NCBI GenBank assembly: GCA_947452065.1
Contig: CANGBB010000006.1
Span: 62,001-126,000 of the forward strand
From: Gammaproteobacteria bacterium
GTDB lineage: Bacteria > Pseudomonadota > Gammaproteobacteria > Steroidobacterales > Steroidobacteraceae
Direction of reading: 5' to 3'
DNA length: 64,000 nucleotides
How positions within the stretch are numbered: position 1 is the stretch's first letter; each line of letters begins with the position of its first letter. The notes beneath the pieces are model-generated. The model searched no databases and was not told the DNA's origin. It saw only the letters and a list, made by a program, of their open reading frames with translations. Below are positions 26,948-37,309 of this stretch, piece by piece. A program made the translations under genes and the position numbers.

Positions 26948-27937
26948 ATGCGCGCAATCAAGAAAATACTGGTCGCCATCAAACGGCCTGGCATTGGTCA
27001 GGCGGCGACTCTTCGCAAGGCGGCACAGCTGGCGCTGGGTCTGGGTGCAGAACTGGAATTGTTTCATGCTCTGACCACGCCGATTTTTCTCGGGCCCGTG
27101 CCGGGTGAGCAGGAAGACTGGCGCGTCACGCGCGACCGCGAGCAGCAGCGTGCCATCACCCGTCTGCAACGCAGTGCCGAGCGGTTGCGTCGAAGTGGCG
27201 CCAAAGTCAGTGTCAAAGCGGTGTGGGACTACCCCGGTTATGCGGCGCTCCTGCGCCGGGCGCAGCAGATTGGCGCGGGCCTGATCGTCGCCGAGCGTCA
27301 TACGGGCGGACACACGGCTCCGTGGCTGCTGCGATACACCGACTGGGAGTTATTGCGGCAGAGTCCGGTGCCGGTGCTGCTGCTCAAAAAATCCCGACCT
27401 TGGCGCAATCCGGCATTGCTGGCGGGGCTCGATCCATTCCATGAATTTGCCAAGCCCGCCAAGCTGGATGCGGAGATCCTGGCACTGGGTGGCGTCATGG
27501 CTAAAGCGCTGGGCGGCAAATTGCATGCTGCACATGTCTATCTGGCGCCGGCATTCCGTGACGACGAGAGTGCCGAGGCGCGTGCGCTGCTGGAGAGTTA
27601 CCAGAGCCGCGCACGTGATCAGGCTGAGGCGGCTTTACGCCGCGAGCTCAAGTCCGCTCAGGTCCCGCCAGAGCGGCTGCATGTCGTTCCCGGGCAGCCC
27701 GTGACGGAGCTGCCCCGATTGGTTCGGTCACTGGGCGCGGACATCGCCATCATGGGTGCCATATCCCGTTCCGGCCTGAAGCGGCTGGTCGTGGGTAACA
27801 CCGCCGAGGCCGTCTTCGACGCGCTGGCCTGCGACATTCTGGTCGTGAAGCCCTCAGGATTCCGCACGAGTATCCCGCAGCGGGTCCGCGGCCCGGCATT
27901 CGTGCTGCCTCCGGATTCGGCCATGCCTTGGGTTTGA
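26948..27937 (+). CDS. UspE-like tandem universal stress protein
   Basis: 329 aa with two UspA domains: KKILVAIKRPG at the N-terminus and LLAGLDPFHEFAKPAKL in the second half. The C-terminal glycine signature MGAISRSGLKRLVVGNTAEAV is intact, so the second domain may bind ATP. A strong ribosome binding site AAGGGGAG precedes the ATG. It lies 31 bases after the other Usp gene and is probably co-transcribed with it. Two palindromic hairpins follow its stop codon. Confidence 0.86.
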   Translation: MRAIKKILVAIKRPGIGQAATLRKAAQLALGLGAELELFHALTTPIFLGPVPGEQEDWRVTRDREQQRAITRLQRSAERLRRSGAKVSVKAVWDYPGYAALLRRAQQIGAGLIVAERHTGGHTAPWLLRYTDWELLRQSPVPVLLLKKSRPWRNPALLAGLDPFHEFAKPAKLDAEILALGGVMAKALGGKLHAAHVYLAPAFRDDESAEARALLESYQSRARDQAEAALRRELKSAQVPPERLHVVPGQPVTELPRLVRSLGADIAIMGAISRSGLKRLVVGNTAEAVFDALACDILVVKPSGFRTSIPQRVRGPAFVLPPDSAMPWV

Positions 27938-27940
27938 GCC

Positions 27941-27979
27941 CGCCGTAAGCCGGTACGGCGCCCGCCCCCGGGGGCGGGC
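27941..27979. repeat. Two adjoining perfect inverted repeats after the Usp gene
   Basis: CGCCGTA and TACGGCG (27941-27947/27954-27960) form a 7-bp stem with a 6-base loop. One base of overlap later, GCCCGCCCCC and GGGGGCGGGC (27960-27979) form a perfect 20-base palindrome. No T-tract follows. They may end Usp transcription or protect its 3' end ahead of tRNA-Leu. Confidence 0.5.
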
Positions 27980-27985
27980 TTCCGG

Positions 27986-27991
27986 TATACT
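27986..27991 (+). promoter_or_regulatory. Possible -10 element of the tRNA-Leu promoter
   Basis: TATACT followed by a GC-rich discriminator (TCCCGCCC), about 75 bases before tRNA-Leu. No clear -35 element is seen because the GC palindrome occupies that position. Confidence 0.3.
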
Positions 27992-28066
27992 TCCCGCCCT
28001 TTCGCATTGATCGGGTCGTCCGAAGGGGCGACCGTTTCGGCGCTGGTGCGCCTGCGAGCAGGATCG

Positions 28067-28151
28067 GCGAAAGTGGCGGAATTGGTAGACGCACTGGATT
28101 TAGGTTCCAGCGGGGTAACCCGTGAGAGTTCGAGTCTCTCCTTTCGCACCA
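28067..28151 (+). tRNA. tRNA-Leu (anticodon UAG)
   Basis: 85 nt class II tRNA with acceptor GCGAAAG/CTTTCGC, anticodon loop TTTAGGT (TAG), a long variable arm and an encoded CCA end. It lies 43 bases upstream of tig. Confidence 0.95.
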
Positions 28152-28194
28152 AGTTACTTGGCATCAAGCTTAAATTGAGGTTGTAAGAGCCAGC

Positions 28195-29501
28195 ATGGAG
28201 CATTCACTGACCACGATCAGCGGCCTGGAAAGGCGCCTTGAAATCGTTGTTCCGGTCGATCAGGTGGTGGCCGAAACCGAGCAGCGCCTCAAGCGCCTGA
28301 TGCGCACGGTGCGCATTGATGGTTTCCGCCCGGGCAAGGTGCCGTACGCAGTCGTGCGCAGCCAGTATGGCGACCAGGCGCACATGGAAGCTGTCGAGCA
28401 GCTGATGCAGTCGAGCGTGGCCGAATCGCTCGGTTCCTTGCAGCTGCGACCGGCCGCTCCGCCGCGCATTGAACCCATCACTTTCGCGCCAGGTGCCGAG
28501 CTGCGGTTTGCCGCCTTGTTCGAGGTGCTGCCGGAGATCCAGCTGCGGCCGCTCAGTGAGCTGGAATACGCGCGTCCGGTGGCTTCAGTGAGCGATGCCG
28601 ACGTCGATTCCATGGTCGATCGTCTGCGCCGGCAGCGTCCTGTTTTCGCAGCCGTCGATCGGCCTTCCAAGGCCGGCGATCGCGTCAGCATCGACTTCGA
28701 GGGTCGCATCGAAGGCGAGGTATTCCCCGGCGGTAAGGGCGAGGACCTCAAGGTGGTGCTCGGCGCAGGCACGATCCTGCCTGAGCTCGACACGGCCCTG
28801 CATGGAATGTCAGTCGGCGAGAGCAAGACCGTCCCAGCGCGCTTCCCGGATGAGTACGGCGCGCCTTCGGTCGCTGGCAAGCAGGCTGAATTCGACATCA
28901 AGGTTACGTCCGTCGAGGAGTCTTCTCTGCCGGCGCTGGATGATGAGTTCGTCCGTTCCCTCGGTCTGCCCGAGGGCGGTGTCGAGGCGCTGCGCGCCGA
29001 GATCCGCAAGAGCATGGAGCGCGAAGTCACTGACAGCGCGAGCCGGCGTGCGCGTGAGTCCGCGCTCGAAGCGCTATTCAAGGCAAACCCCTTCGAGTTA
29101 CCGAAGGTGCTGGTGGATGAGCAAGTGCAGGAGCTTCAGGCTCAGCTGCAACAGCGTATGGGGCCGCAGGCCACCGAGCTGCCGGGCCGCGAGATGTTCG
29201 AGGAATCGGCACGTCGCCGCGTCGCGCTGGGCCTGCTCATTGGTGAGCTCATCCGCGCCAACGAAATCCGTCCGGATCGTCAACAGGTTGAGGCACGGCT
29301 GGACGCAGCGGTGCAGGGCTCGCCGGATCCGGATCAGCTGCGCCGTCGGTATGTGCAGAGCCGTGAGGCCATGCAGCAGCTCGAGGCCGGCGCGCTGGAA
29401 GACGCAGCGATTGCTTTTGTGCTGGCGCAGGCCAAGGGCGTAGATAAGCCATCCAGCTTCAGTGAACTGGCCGGATACGATCCGGCTTCAGGGAGTGATG
29501 C

Positions 29502-29505
<4 letters not shown>
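28195..29505 (+). CDS. tig: Trigger factor
   Basis: Ribosome-bound chaperone and peptidyl-prolyl isomerase. Order: N-terminal ribosome-binding domain with the signature [12 protein letters not shown] (near residue 43; it matches GFRxGKxP), the FKBP-type PPIase domain (about 150-240) and the C-terminal helical chaperone arms. Length 436 aa, normal. Its TGA overlaps the clpP ATG (ATGA), so tig and clpP are translationally linked. Confidence 0.95.
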
Positions 29506-30125
<620 letters not shown>

Positions 30126-30251
30126 CGCCACGGCATCCGCCGGGAGCAAAGTTCAGCAATTACAAGGCCTTACCGGCTCAAGCTACTTTGCCTTCCGGCC
30201 TTAAGCCGTGCTATATAGTGGTCCACTCAGGATTTGTCAGGTGATGCACGG

Positions 30252-31535
30252 ATGAGTGACGAACCCAAGGGCCGGACTGACGACGGAAAGCTGTTGTACT
30301 GCTCGTTCTGCGGCAAGAGCCAGCACGAGGTACGAAAGCTGATTGCCGGGCCTTCGGTTTTCGTCTGCGACGAATGCGTCGAGCTGTGCAACGACATCAT
30401 CCGTGAGGAGCTTGAGGATCGCGCTGAGAAGTCGCGCGACAAGCTGCCCAAGCCGCACGAAATCAAGACCGTTCTGGACGAATACGTCATCGGACAGGAG
30501 CGCGCCAAGAAGGTGCTCTCGGTTGCGGTGTACAACCATTACAAGCGATTGCAGACCCGTGGCGGCTCCAAGCCCAAGGACGAGGTCGAGCTCGGCAAGA
30601 GCAACATCCTGCTCATCGGCCCCACCGGCTGCGGCAAGACGCTGCTGGCTGAGACGCTGGCCCGCCTGCTGAACGTACCGTTCACCATTGCGGATGCGAC
30701 TACGCTGACGGAAGCCGGCTACGTGGGTGAGGATGTCGAGAACATCATCCAGAAGCTGCTGCAGAAGTGCGACTACGACGTCGAAAAGGCGCAGACCGGT
30801 ATCGTCTACATCGATGAGATCGACAAGATCTCACGCAAGAGTGACAACCCCTCAATCACCCGCGACGTCTCGGGTGAGGGTGTGCAGCAGGCACTGCTCA
30901 AGCTGATCGAAGGAACCGTCGCCTCCGTGCCGCCGCAGGGCGGCCGCAAGCATCCGCAGCAGGAATTCCTGCAGGTCGACACCTCCAACATCCTCTTCAT
31001 CTGCGGCGGCGCCTTCGCAGGTCTTGAGAAGATTATTCAGAACCGCACCCAGAAGGGCGGTATCGGCTTCACCAGCGAATTGCGTACCGTGAGCGAGCGT
31101 CCCCATGGCGTGGACGTTTTCCATGACGCGGAGCCTGAGGACCTGGTCAAGTTCGGTCTGATCCCCGAGTTCGTCGGCCGCCTGCCGGTGGTTGCAACGC
31201 TCGAGGAGCTGGACGAGGCCGCCCTGATCTCCATCCTCACCGAGCCGAAGAACGCGCTGACCAAGCAGTATCGTCGGCTGTTCGACATGGAAAGCGCCGA
31301 GCTGGAGCTCCGCGATGATGCGCTTCGCGCTGTGGCCCGCAAGGCCATGCAGCGCAAGACCGGCGCGCGCGGCCTGCGCACCATTCTGGAAAACGTGCTG
31401 CTCGACACCATGTACGACCTGCCGTCGATGCGTAACGTCCAGAAGGTGGTCGTTGACGAATCGGTCATCGACGGTCACGCCAAGCCTTTCGTTGTCTACA
31501 AGGCGGACGAACCCCGCCTCGCCTCGGGCAGTTGA
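30252..31535 (+). CDS. clpX: Clp protease ATPase subunit ClpX
   Basis: AAA+ unfoldase that feeds ClpP. The N-terminal zinc-binding domain has CSFC...CDEC, and Walker A GPTGCGKT and the ClpX segment [11 protein letters not shown] are present. With the ATG at 30252 it is 427 aa; an upstream in-frame TTG at 30234 is less likely. The 126-base gap after clpP contains TATAGT (30214-30219) without a good -35, so clpX may also have a promoter of its own. Confidence 0.97.
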   Translation: MSDEPKGRTDDGKLLYCSFCGKSQHEVRKLIAGPSVFVCDECVELCNDIIREELEDRAEKSRDKLPKPHEIKTVLDEYVIGQERAKKVLSVAVYNHYKRLQTRGGSKPKDEVELGKSNILLIGPTGCGKTLLAETLARLLNVPFTIADATTLTEAGYVGEDVENIIQKLLQKCDYDVEKAQTGIVYIDEIDKISRKSDNPSITRDVSGEGVQQALLKLIEGTVASVPPQGGRKHPQQEFLQVDTSNILFICGGAFAGLEKIIQNRTQKGGIGFTSELRTVSERPHGVDVFHDAEPEDLVKFGLIPEFVGRLPVVATLEELDEAALISILTEPKNALTKQYRRLFDMESAELELRDDALRAVARKAMQRKTGARGLRTILENVLLDTMYDLPSMRNVQKVVVDESVIDGHAKPFVVYKADEPRLASGS

Positions 31536-31632
31536 TCGCGGCCGGCGACCGCCGGCCTCAACCTATCCGGCATCTCAACAATGATGCCGGTGTCCGCTGG
31601 GCAAAATAGCAGCGCTATTTGTCCTCGCCGCG

Positions 31633-31658
31633 CTTGAATTCTGCTCTCCGCTCCCCAA
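31633..31658 (+). promoter_or_regulatory. Sigma-32-type heat-shock promoter of lon
   Basis: CTTGAA (31633-31638), a 14-base spacer and CCCCAA (31653-31658), one base away from the E. coli heat-shock consensus CTTGAA-N14-CCCCAT. Transcription would start near 31665, downstream of the TTG at 31662, which supports the lon start at 31704. Confidence 0.75.
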
Positions 31659-31703
31659 TGCTTGACCCATGGCGCATTGGCGCCCCCTCTTGAGGACGCC
31701 CCC

Positions 31704-34235
31704 TTGAACCAGCCCGCCGCTCCAGTGTCCACTCCGCCCGTCGCAGTCAGTGCCAACGGCGCGCTCCCGGTGCTGCCGCTGCGCGATGTGGTGGTTTACC
31801 CGCACATGGTGATTCCGCTGTTCGTGGGCCGGGAGAAATCGATCCAGGCGCTCGATATGGCCATGAAGGGCAACAAGCGCATCATGCTGATTGCCCAGAA
31901 GCAGGCCGATGTCGATGACCCCAAGCCCGAAGAGCTGTACAGCTTTGGCACGGTGGCAACCATCCTGCAGTTGCTGAAACTCCCCGATGGCACGGTCAAG
32001 GTGCTGGTCGAAGGCGAGACCCGCGCGAGCGTCACCAGCTTCCAAGGCGGTGATTTCTACACCGCGGAGGTCGAGCTGCATCGCGACAGCGATCAGTACG
32101 ACGAGCGCGAGATGGATGTGCTGACGCGCTCGGTGGTGTCGCAGTTCGAGCAGTATGTAAAGCTCAACAAAAAAATCCCGCCTGAGGTGCTGACCGCTCT
32201 GGCCGGCATCGAGCAGCCGGGTCGCCTAGCCGACAATGTCGCGGCTCACATGTCCCTGAAGCTGGCCGAGAAGCAGAAGGTTCTGGAAATCCTCGACATC
32301 CGCAAGCGCCTGGAGCACATCCTGGCCGCGATCGAGGGCGAGATGGACGTGCTGCAGATCGAGAAGCGCATCCGCGGCCGCGTGAAGTCGCAGATGGAGA
32401 AAAGCCAGCGCGAGTACTACCTGAATGAGCAAATGAAAGCCATTCAGAAGGAACTCGGCGACATGGAAGATGGCGGCAATGAGATTGCCGAGATCGAGAA
32501 GCGCATTGCGCGTGCCGGCATGCCCAAGGAGGCGCGCGAGAAGGCGACGGCTGAGGTCAACAAGCTTAAGCTGATGTCACCGATGTCCGCCGAGGCGACG
32601 GTGGTGCGCAACTACGTCGACTGGCTGGTCAAAGTGCCCTGGAAGAAGCGCACGCGTCTTCTGAAGAACATCCATCACGCTGAGAAGGTGCTGGATCAAG
32701 ATCACTATGGGCTGGAGAAGGTCAAGGAGCGCATCGTCGAATACCTGGCCGTGCTGCAGCGGGTAGAAAAGATCAAGGGACCTATCCTGTGTCTGGTTGG
32801 CCCACCGGGAGTGGGTAAGACCTCGCTGGGCCAGAGCATCGCCCGTGCGACCAACCGCCAATTCGTGCGCATGTCGCTGGGCGGCGTGCGCGATGAGGCC
32901 GAGATCCGCGGCCATCGCCGTACCTACATCGGTTCGATGCCCGGAAAGATCATCCAGAACATGGTCAAGACCGGCGTGCACAACCCGCTCTTCCTGCTCG
33001 ATGAAATCGACAAGATGGCGATGGATTTCCGCGGCGATCCGTCCTCGGCGCTGCTGGAGGTGCTCGATCCGGAGCAGAACACAACGTTCTCGGATCACTA
33101 TCTGGAAGTGGACTTCGATCTCTCGGAAGTGATGTTCGTATGTACCGCGAATTCGATGAACATCCCCGCTCCGCTGCTCGATCGCATGGAGGTGATCCGC
33201 CTGCCCGGATACACCGAAGACGAGAAGCTCAACATTGGTAAGCGCTATCTGGTTCCGAAGCAGATGAAGCAGAACGGCCTGCGCGCCGGCGAGTTGCAGG
33301 TTTCGGATCCGGCGCTGTTGGATATCGTGCGCCACTACACCCGCGAAGCGGGCGTGCGCAACGTAGAGCGTGAGATTGCCAAGATCTGCCGCAAGTCCGT
33401 TAAGGAACTGCTCGATCTGAAAGAGCAGGGCAAAGGCAAGGCTAAGGGTAAGAGCCACGCCAAAGGCAAAGGCAGGGCTGCCGGCGCACGTGCCGAGAAG
33501 GTCGCGCGCAGCGTCGCGGTCACGCCGCGCAATCTCGACCGCTATCTGGGTGTGCGGCGCTTCCGTTTCGGCAAGGCCGAGGACGAGAACCGTATCGGTC
33601 AGGTCACCGGTCTGGCATGGACCGAGGTCGGTGGCGAACTGCTCACCATTGAAGCGGCTGTGCTGCCCGGTAAGGGCAAGCTGCTGCATACCGGTCAGTT
33701 GGGCGAAGTGATGCAGGAGTCCATTCAGGCCGCGATGAGTGTGGTGCGCTCACGTACTCAGGTGCTGGGACTGGATCCGGACTTCTATCAGAAGAACGAT
33801 GTCCATCTGCACATGCCCGAGGGGGCGACCCCCAAGGATGGTCCCAGTGCGGGCATCGGCATGTGCACGGCGCTGGTCTCGGCGCTCACCCGGATTCCGG
33901 TGCGCTCTGATGTGGCGATGACCGGCGAGATCACCTTGCGCGGTGAAGTCCTGCCCATCGGCGGACTGAAGGAAAAGCTGCTCGCCGCTCAGCGCGGCGG
34001 CATCGCCGTGGTGTTGATACCCGAGGAGAACACCAAGGATCTGGCCGAGATTCCTGACACCATCAAGGGCAAACTGGATATCCGTCCCGTGCGCTGGATC
34101 GACGAAGTGTTGCAGGTGGCGCTCACCTCGCAGCCGGTGCCGCAGCCTGCAAGTGGCGACACGGCCGGCGTCGCCGCCAAGCCGGGCACGCGGCGGGCAG
34201 GCCGGCGCGGCGCGAAGGGCCTCCAGGCGCATTAA
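31704..34235 (+). CDS. lon: ATP-dependent protease Lon
   Basis: AAA+ serine protease for abnormal and regulatory proteins. I chose the TTG at 31704: GAGGA at 31692-31696 lies seven bases upstream and a heat-shock promoter sits before it. Order: N-terminal LON domain ([20 protein letters not shown]), coiled region, Walker [10 protein letters not shown] (about 366), and protease domain with catalytic Ser in DGPSAGIGM (about 715). Oddity: compared with E. coli Lon a Lys/Gly-rich insert of about 25 residues ([14 protein letters not shown]) lies between the AAA+ and protease domains, near residues 575-600. Length 843 aa. Confidence 0.96.
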   Translation: MNQPAAPVSTPPVAVSANGALPVLPLRDVVVYPHMVIPLFVGREKSIQALDMAMKGNKRIMLIAQKQADVDDPKPEELYSFGTVATILQLLKLPDGTVKVLVEGETRASVTSFQGGDFYTAEVELHRDSDQYDEREMDVLTRSVVSQFEQYVKLNKKIPPEVLTALAGIEQPGRLADNVAAHMSLKLAEKQKVLEILDIRKRLEHILAAIEGEMDVLQIEKRIRGRVKSQMEKSQREYYLNEQMKAIQKELGDMEDGGNEIAEIEKRIARAGMPKEAREKATAEVNKLKLMSPMSAEATVVRNYVDWLVKVPWKKRTRLLKNIHHAEKVLDQDHYGLEKVKERIVEYLAVLQRVEKIKGPILCLVGPPGVGKTSLGQSIARATNRQFVRMSLGGVRDEAEIRGHRRTYIGSMPGKIIQNMVKTGVHNPLFLLDEIDKMAMDFRGDPSSALLEVLDPEQNTTFSDHYLEVDFDLSEVMFVCTANSMNIPAPLLDRMEVIRLPGYTEDEKLNIGKRYLVPKQMKQNGLRAGELQVSDPALLDIVRHYTREAGVRNVEREIAKICRKSVKELLDLKEQGKGKAKGKSHAKGKGRAAGARAEKVARSVAVTPRNLDRYLGVRRFRFGKAEDENRIGQVTGLAWTEVGGELLTIEAAVLPGKGKLLHTGQLGEVMQESIQAAMSVVRSRTQVLGLDPDFYQKNDVHLHMPEGATPKDGPSAGIGMCTALVSALTRIPVRSDVAMTGEITLRGEVLPIGGLKEKLLAAQRGGIAVVLIPEENTKDLAEIPDTIKGKLDIRPVRWIDEVLQVALTSQPVPQPASGDTAGVAAKPGTRRAGRRGAKGLQAH

Positions 34236-34300
34236 CCCCGGTCCCTGCGGAGGGGATGTTCTTTGCGTCGAAGCACTGGCATCCTGCCCGCAGGTTGATC

Positions 34301-34306
34301 TAGAAT
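34301..34306 (+). promoter_or_regulatory. -10 element of the tRNA-Val/tRNA-Asp promoter
   Basis: TAGAAT followed by the discriminator GCGCGACC, about 15 bases before tRNA-Val. The -35 is weak (CTGGCA at 34276-34281 with 19-base spacing). Confidence 0.35.
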
Positions 34307-34320
34307 GCGCGACCTTTTTG

Positions 34321-34396
34321 GGGTGCTTAGCTCAGCTGGTAGAGCGTCGCCCTTACAAGGCGAATGTCGGGGGTTCGATCCCCTCAGCACCCACCA
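34321..34396 (+). tRNA. tRNA-Val (anticodon UAC)
   Basis: 76 nt cloverleaf with acceptor GGGTGCT/AGCACCC, anticodon loop CTTACAA (TAC), T-loop GGTTCGATCCC and an encoded CCA end. Pairs with tRNA-Asp nine bases downstream. Confidence 0.95.
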
Positions 34397-34405
34397 TCGA
34401 CAAGT

Positions 34406-34482
34406 GGAGCGGTAGTTCAGTTGGTTAGAATACCGGCCTGTCACGCCGGGGGTCGCGGGTTCGAGTCCCGTCCGCTCCGCCA
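34406..34482 (+). tRNA. tRNA-Asp (anticodon GUC)
   Basis: 77 nt cloverleaf with acceptor GGAGCGG/CCGCTCC, anticodon loop CTGTCAC (GTC), T-loop GGTTCGAGTCC and an encoded CCA end. Confidence 0.95.
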
Positions 34483-34525
34483 CTTGTTATGTCCAAAATA
34501 AAATCCGGAACCGGAAAGCCAGTCC

Positions 34526-36451
34526 ATGCTGCAGAACATCGGCGATAAGCTTAAGTCGCACCGCTGGCTCGGTGCAGGATTGCTGGGCATCCTGGCAATC
34601 ATCTTCACGCTCTGGGGCGCCTACGGCGTCGTTGACCTGAGCTTCGGTGCACCGAACTACGCGCTGAAGATCAACGGCGAGGAAGTGCCAGTTGCCACGG
34701 TACAGAATGCCTGGCAGCAGCGGCAGTCGCAGATCCAGCAGCAGATCAAGGACGACATTCCGCCTGAGCAGCGCAAAATCCTGCAGCAGCAGTTGCTGGA
34801 CGGCTACGTGGACAGCACCCTGATCAACGCCCGTGCGCGTGAGCGCGGACTGCGCGTTGGCACCGTGGCGCTGCAGCGGGCTTATCAGAATGAGCCCGCG
34901 TTCCAGGTCGATGGCAAGTTCAATGAGCAGTTCGCGCGCGGTCTGCTTGCGCAGAGTGGCCTGACGGCGGCTGCCTACGAGGCTCAGCTGCGCCAGCAGT
35001 TGCAATCTCAGCAGCTGGTTGGGGCGCTCCAGGCGACGGGCTTCCTCACCGAGACGGAGCTGCGGCGTATCTTTGCTCTGGAAAATGAGCAGCGTGAGCT
35101 GCGTTATGCGGTGGTGCCGGTCGCTCGTTTTGAGTCTGGCGTCAATGTCGAGCCGGCCAAGGTTCAGGCCTGGTACGAGACGCACAAGGACGAATATCAG
35201 AGCACGGAGTCGGCTCGGATCCAATACGCCGAACTGTCATTGGCGACCGTCGCTGCCTCGGTCAGTGTGAATGCCGATGACCTGGCCAAGTGGTACGAGG
35301 CCAACAAGACCCGTTACGCGGCGCCCGAGAAGCGCCATGCGCGCCATATCCTCATCGCCCTGAGCGAGACGGATGCCAAGGATGCCGCCAAGGCCGCTGC
35401 GGCGGAGAAGAAGGCGCGCGAAGTGCTGGAGCAGGCGCGAGCCGGCAAGGACTTCGTGCAGCTCGCGCGTCAGTATTCCGATGACACGGGCTCCAAGGCC
35501 GCGGGCGGCGATCTCGGCTGGCTCAACCCCGGTGCGTCGATCGATAAGACCTTCTCGGCAGCGCTGTTTGCCATGAAGCGTGGTGAGATCAGTAATCTGG
35601 TCAAGACCCCCTTCGGTTACCACATCATCAAGCTCGACGATGTGCAGGCTGCGGCCACCAAGACTCTGGCGGATGCGCGCACCACCATCGAAGCGGACTA
35701 TCGCAAAGATCGGGCGGCTGAGCTTTTCGGTGAGCGCCAGGAAGGCGTGCAGCGCAAGCTCGAGCAGAACGCAGCGACGGATCTGGCTGCTCTGGCCCGT
35801 GAGTTCAACCTTCAGACCGGTGAGATCGCCAACTGGACGCGCGCTGGCGCGGCGCCGCTGGGAAACAGTGCTGATCTGAACACACTGATCTTCGCCTCTG
35901 GCAATGCCAAAGGTGACCGCTTGCTAGGACCTGTGGCTCTGGGCGCAGATCGTATGGTGCTGGTGCGCGTGTTGGAGCATCGACCGGCTCAGGTCCGGCC
36001 GCTGCCTGAGGTTCAGGCCGCAGTTGTCGCGGCGGTGCGCAAGGACGCGGCCTCGGTCGCTGCACGCGCCGCAGCCGCTGAGGCGGTCAATAAGCTGCAG
36101 GCGGGGGCGGAGGCTGTTGCCACGTTCAAGGCGCTGAACCTGAATCCGACCGCAGCTGCTTGGGTGGGACGCGGAGATCCGCAGCTACCGGTGCAGGTGC
36201 GTGACATGGCGTTCGCGCTGCCTGCGACGGCCGGCAAAGCCGCCTATTCTGTGGTTGCCCTCGACTCCGGTGATGCAGCCATCGTCGCCGTGAGCGGCGT
36301 GCGTCCGGGCGTGGCTGGCGCCAATTCAGTCAATGACCAGCGGCAGGCACAGCAATACATCGACCGTGAGCGTCAGGTCGAATTCAATGCCTATCAGCAG
36401 GAGATGCGTCGAACCGCGACGATTCGCCGCAACGAGGCCGTTTTTAACTAG
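34526..36451 (+). CDS. ppiD: Periplasmic folding chaperone PpiD
   Basis: Inner-membrane-anchored SurA-like chaperone that meets proteins leaving the Sec translocon. The N-terminal transmembrane helix covers about residues 13-35. A SurA-N-type helical domain follows, then one parvulin domain (about 270-375: RHARHILIALSE... GGDLGWLNPG... FGYHIIKLDDV) and a long C-terminal part. Length 641 aa, typical. Relatives have a hupB gene between lon and ppiD; here two tRNA genes lie there instead. Confidence 0.92.
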   Translation: MLQNIGDKLKSHRWLGAGLLGILAIIFTLWGAYGVVDLSFGAPNYALKINGEEVPVATVQNAWQQRQSQIQQQIKDDIPPEQRKILQQQLLDGYVDSTLINARARERGLRVGTVALQRAYQNEPAFQVDGKFNEQFARGLLAQSGLTAAAYEAQLRQQLQSQQLVGALQATGFLTETELRRIFALENEQRELRYAVVPVARFESGVNVEPAKVQAWYETHKDEYQSTESARIQYAELSLATVAASVSVNADDLAKWYEANKTRYAAPEKRHARHILIALSETDAKDAAKAAAAEKKAREVLEQARAGKDFVQLARQYSDDTGSKAAGGDLGWLNPGASIDKTFSAALFAMKRGEISNLVKTPFGYHIIKLDDVQAAATKTLADARTTIEADYRKDRAAELFGERQEGVQRKLEQNAATDLAALAREFNLQTGEIANWTRAGAAPLGNSADLNTLIFASGNAKGDRLLGPVALGADRMVLVRVLEHRPAQVRPLPEVQAAVVAAVRKDAASVAARAAAAEAVNKLQAGAEAVATFKALNLNPTAAAWVGRGDPQLPVQVRDMAFALPATAGKAAYSVVALDSGDAAIVAVSGVRPGVAGANSVNDQRQAQQYIDRERQVEFNAYQQEMRRTATIRRNEAVFN

Positions 36452-36459
36452 AAACGGCC

Positions 36460-36486
36460 GGCGAAGCGGAGGAGTTCCGCTTCGCC
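36460..36486. terminator. Bidirectional terminator hairpin between ppiD and fabI
   Basis: GGCGAAGCGGA (36460-36470) and TCCGCTTCGCC (36476-36486) form a perfect 11-bp stem with a five-base loop between convergent genes. T-tracts are poor on both sides, so termination may rely on the hairpin alone or on Rho. Confidence 0.6.
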
Positions 36487-36499
36487 TGTTAGCTCTTAC

Positions 36500-37300
36500 C
36501 TATTCCTTACCGTCGGGCGGGAAGCTCATGCCCACGGTGCTGAAGCCGCTATCCACATAAAGGATCTCACCGGTCACTCCCGCCGCCATCGGCGAGCAGA
36601 GGAAGGCGGCCGCATTGCCCACATCCTCGATGGTGACATTGCGACGGAGCGGTGCGACGTCGGCAACATGGTTCAGCATCTTGCGCAGTCCGCCCACGCC
36701 GGCTGCCGCCAGCGTCTTGATCGGTCCGGCAGAGATGCCGTTGACGCGAATGTTCCCAGGGCCGAGATCCGCAGCCATGAAGCGTACGCTGGCTTCCAGG
36801 CTGGCCTTGGCCAGGCCCATGACGTTGTAGCTGGGAATGGAGCGCACAGCGCCTAGGTAGCTCAACGTGAGCATGGCGCCGGCACGGCCCGCCATCAGTG
36901 GGGCAGCACCACGGGCCAGTGCAGTGAAGCTGTAGCTGGAGATGTCATGTGCGACCCGGAAGGCCTCTCGCGAGGTGTTCCGGGTGTAGCTGCCTTCCAG
37001 TGCTTCGCGAGGCGCGAACGCCACCGCATGCACCAGTACATCGAGCTCACCCCATTCCCGCCGCACGGTTTCGAAGGCCGAGTCGATCTGCTCGTCGCTG
37101 CCCACATCCAGTGGCATGGTGAGTTTGACGCCGATGGATTCGCCCAACGGAACGACGCGTTCCTTGAACTTGTCGTTGGCATAGCTGAGGGCCAGTTCGG
37201 CGCCCTGGGCCTTCATGGCCTGGGCAATTCCCCAAGCGATGGAACGGTCCGTGGCGACCCCGACGATCAGTGCTTTCTTTCCAGCAAGTATTCCGCTCAT
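36500..37300 (-). CDS. fabI: Enoyl-[acyl-carrier-protein] reductase FabI
   Basis: NADH-dependent SDR that completes each cycle of fatty acid elongation. The modified Rossmann start VGVATDRSIAWGIA is typical of FabI. The active-site lysine is in YNVMGLAKASLE near residue 165, preceded by the tyrosine-containing segment. The C-terminal YVDSGFSTVGM is present. Length 266 aa. Faces ppiD tail to tail. Confidence 0.95.
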   Translation of the reverse strand: MSGILAGKKALIVGVATDRSIAWGIAQAMKAQGAELALSYANDKFKERVVPLGESIGVKLTMPLDVGSDEQIDSAFETVRREWGELDVLVHAVAFAPREALEGSYTRNTSREAFRVAHDISSYSFTALARGAAPLMAGRAGAMLTLSYLGAVRSIPSYNVMGLAKASLEASVRFMAADLGPGNIRVNGISAGPIKTLAAAGVGGLRKMLNHVADVAPLRRNVTIEDVGNAAAFLCSPMAAGVTGEILYVDSGFSTVGMSFPPDGKE

Positions 37301-37309
37301 CGCAACAGT

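Noticed and set aside
32577-33689. 370-codon minus-strand frame inside lon
   Set aside because: Antisense to the conserved Lon ATPase and protease domains; a GC-driven shadow.
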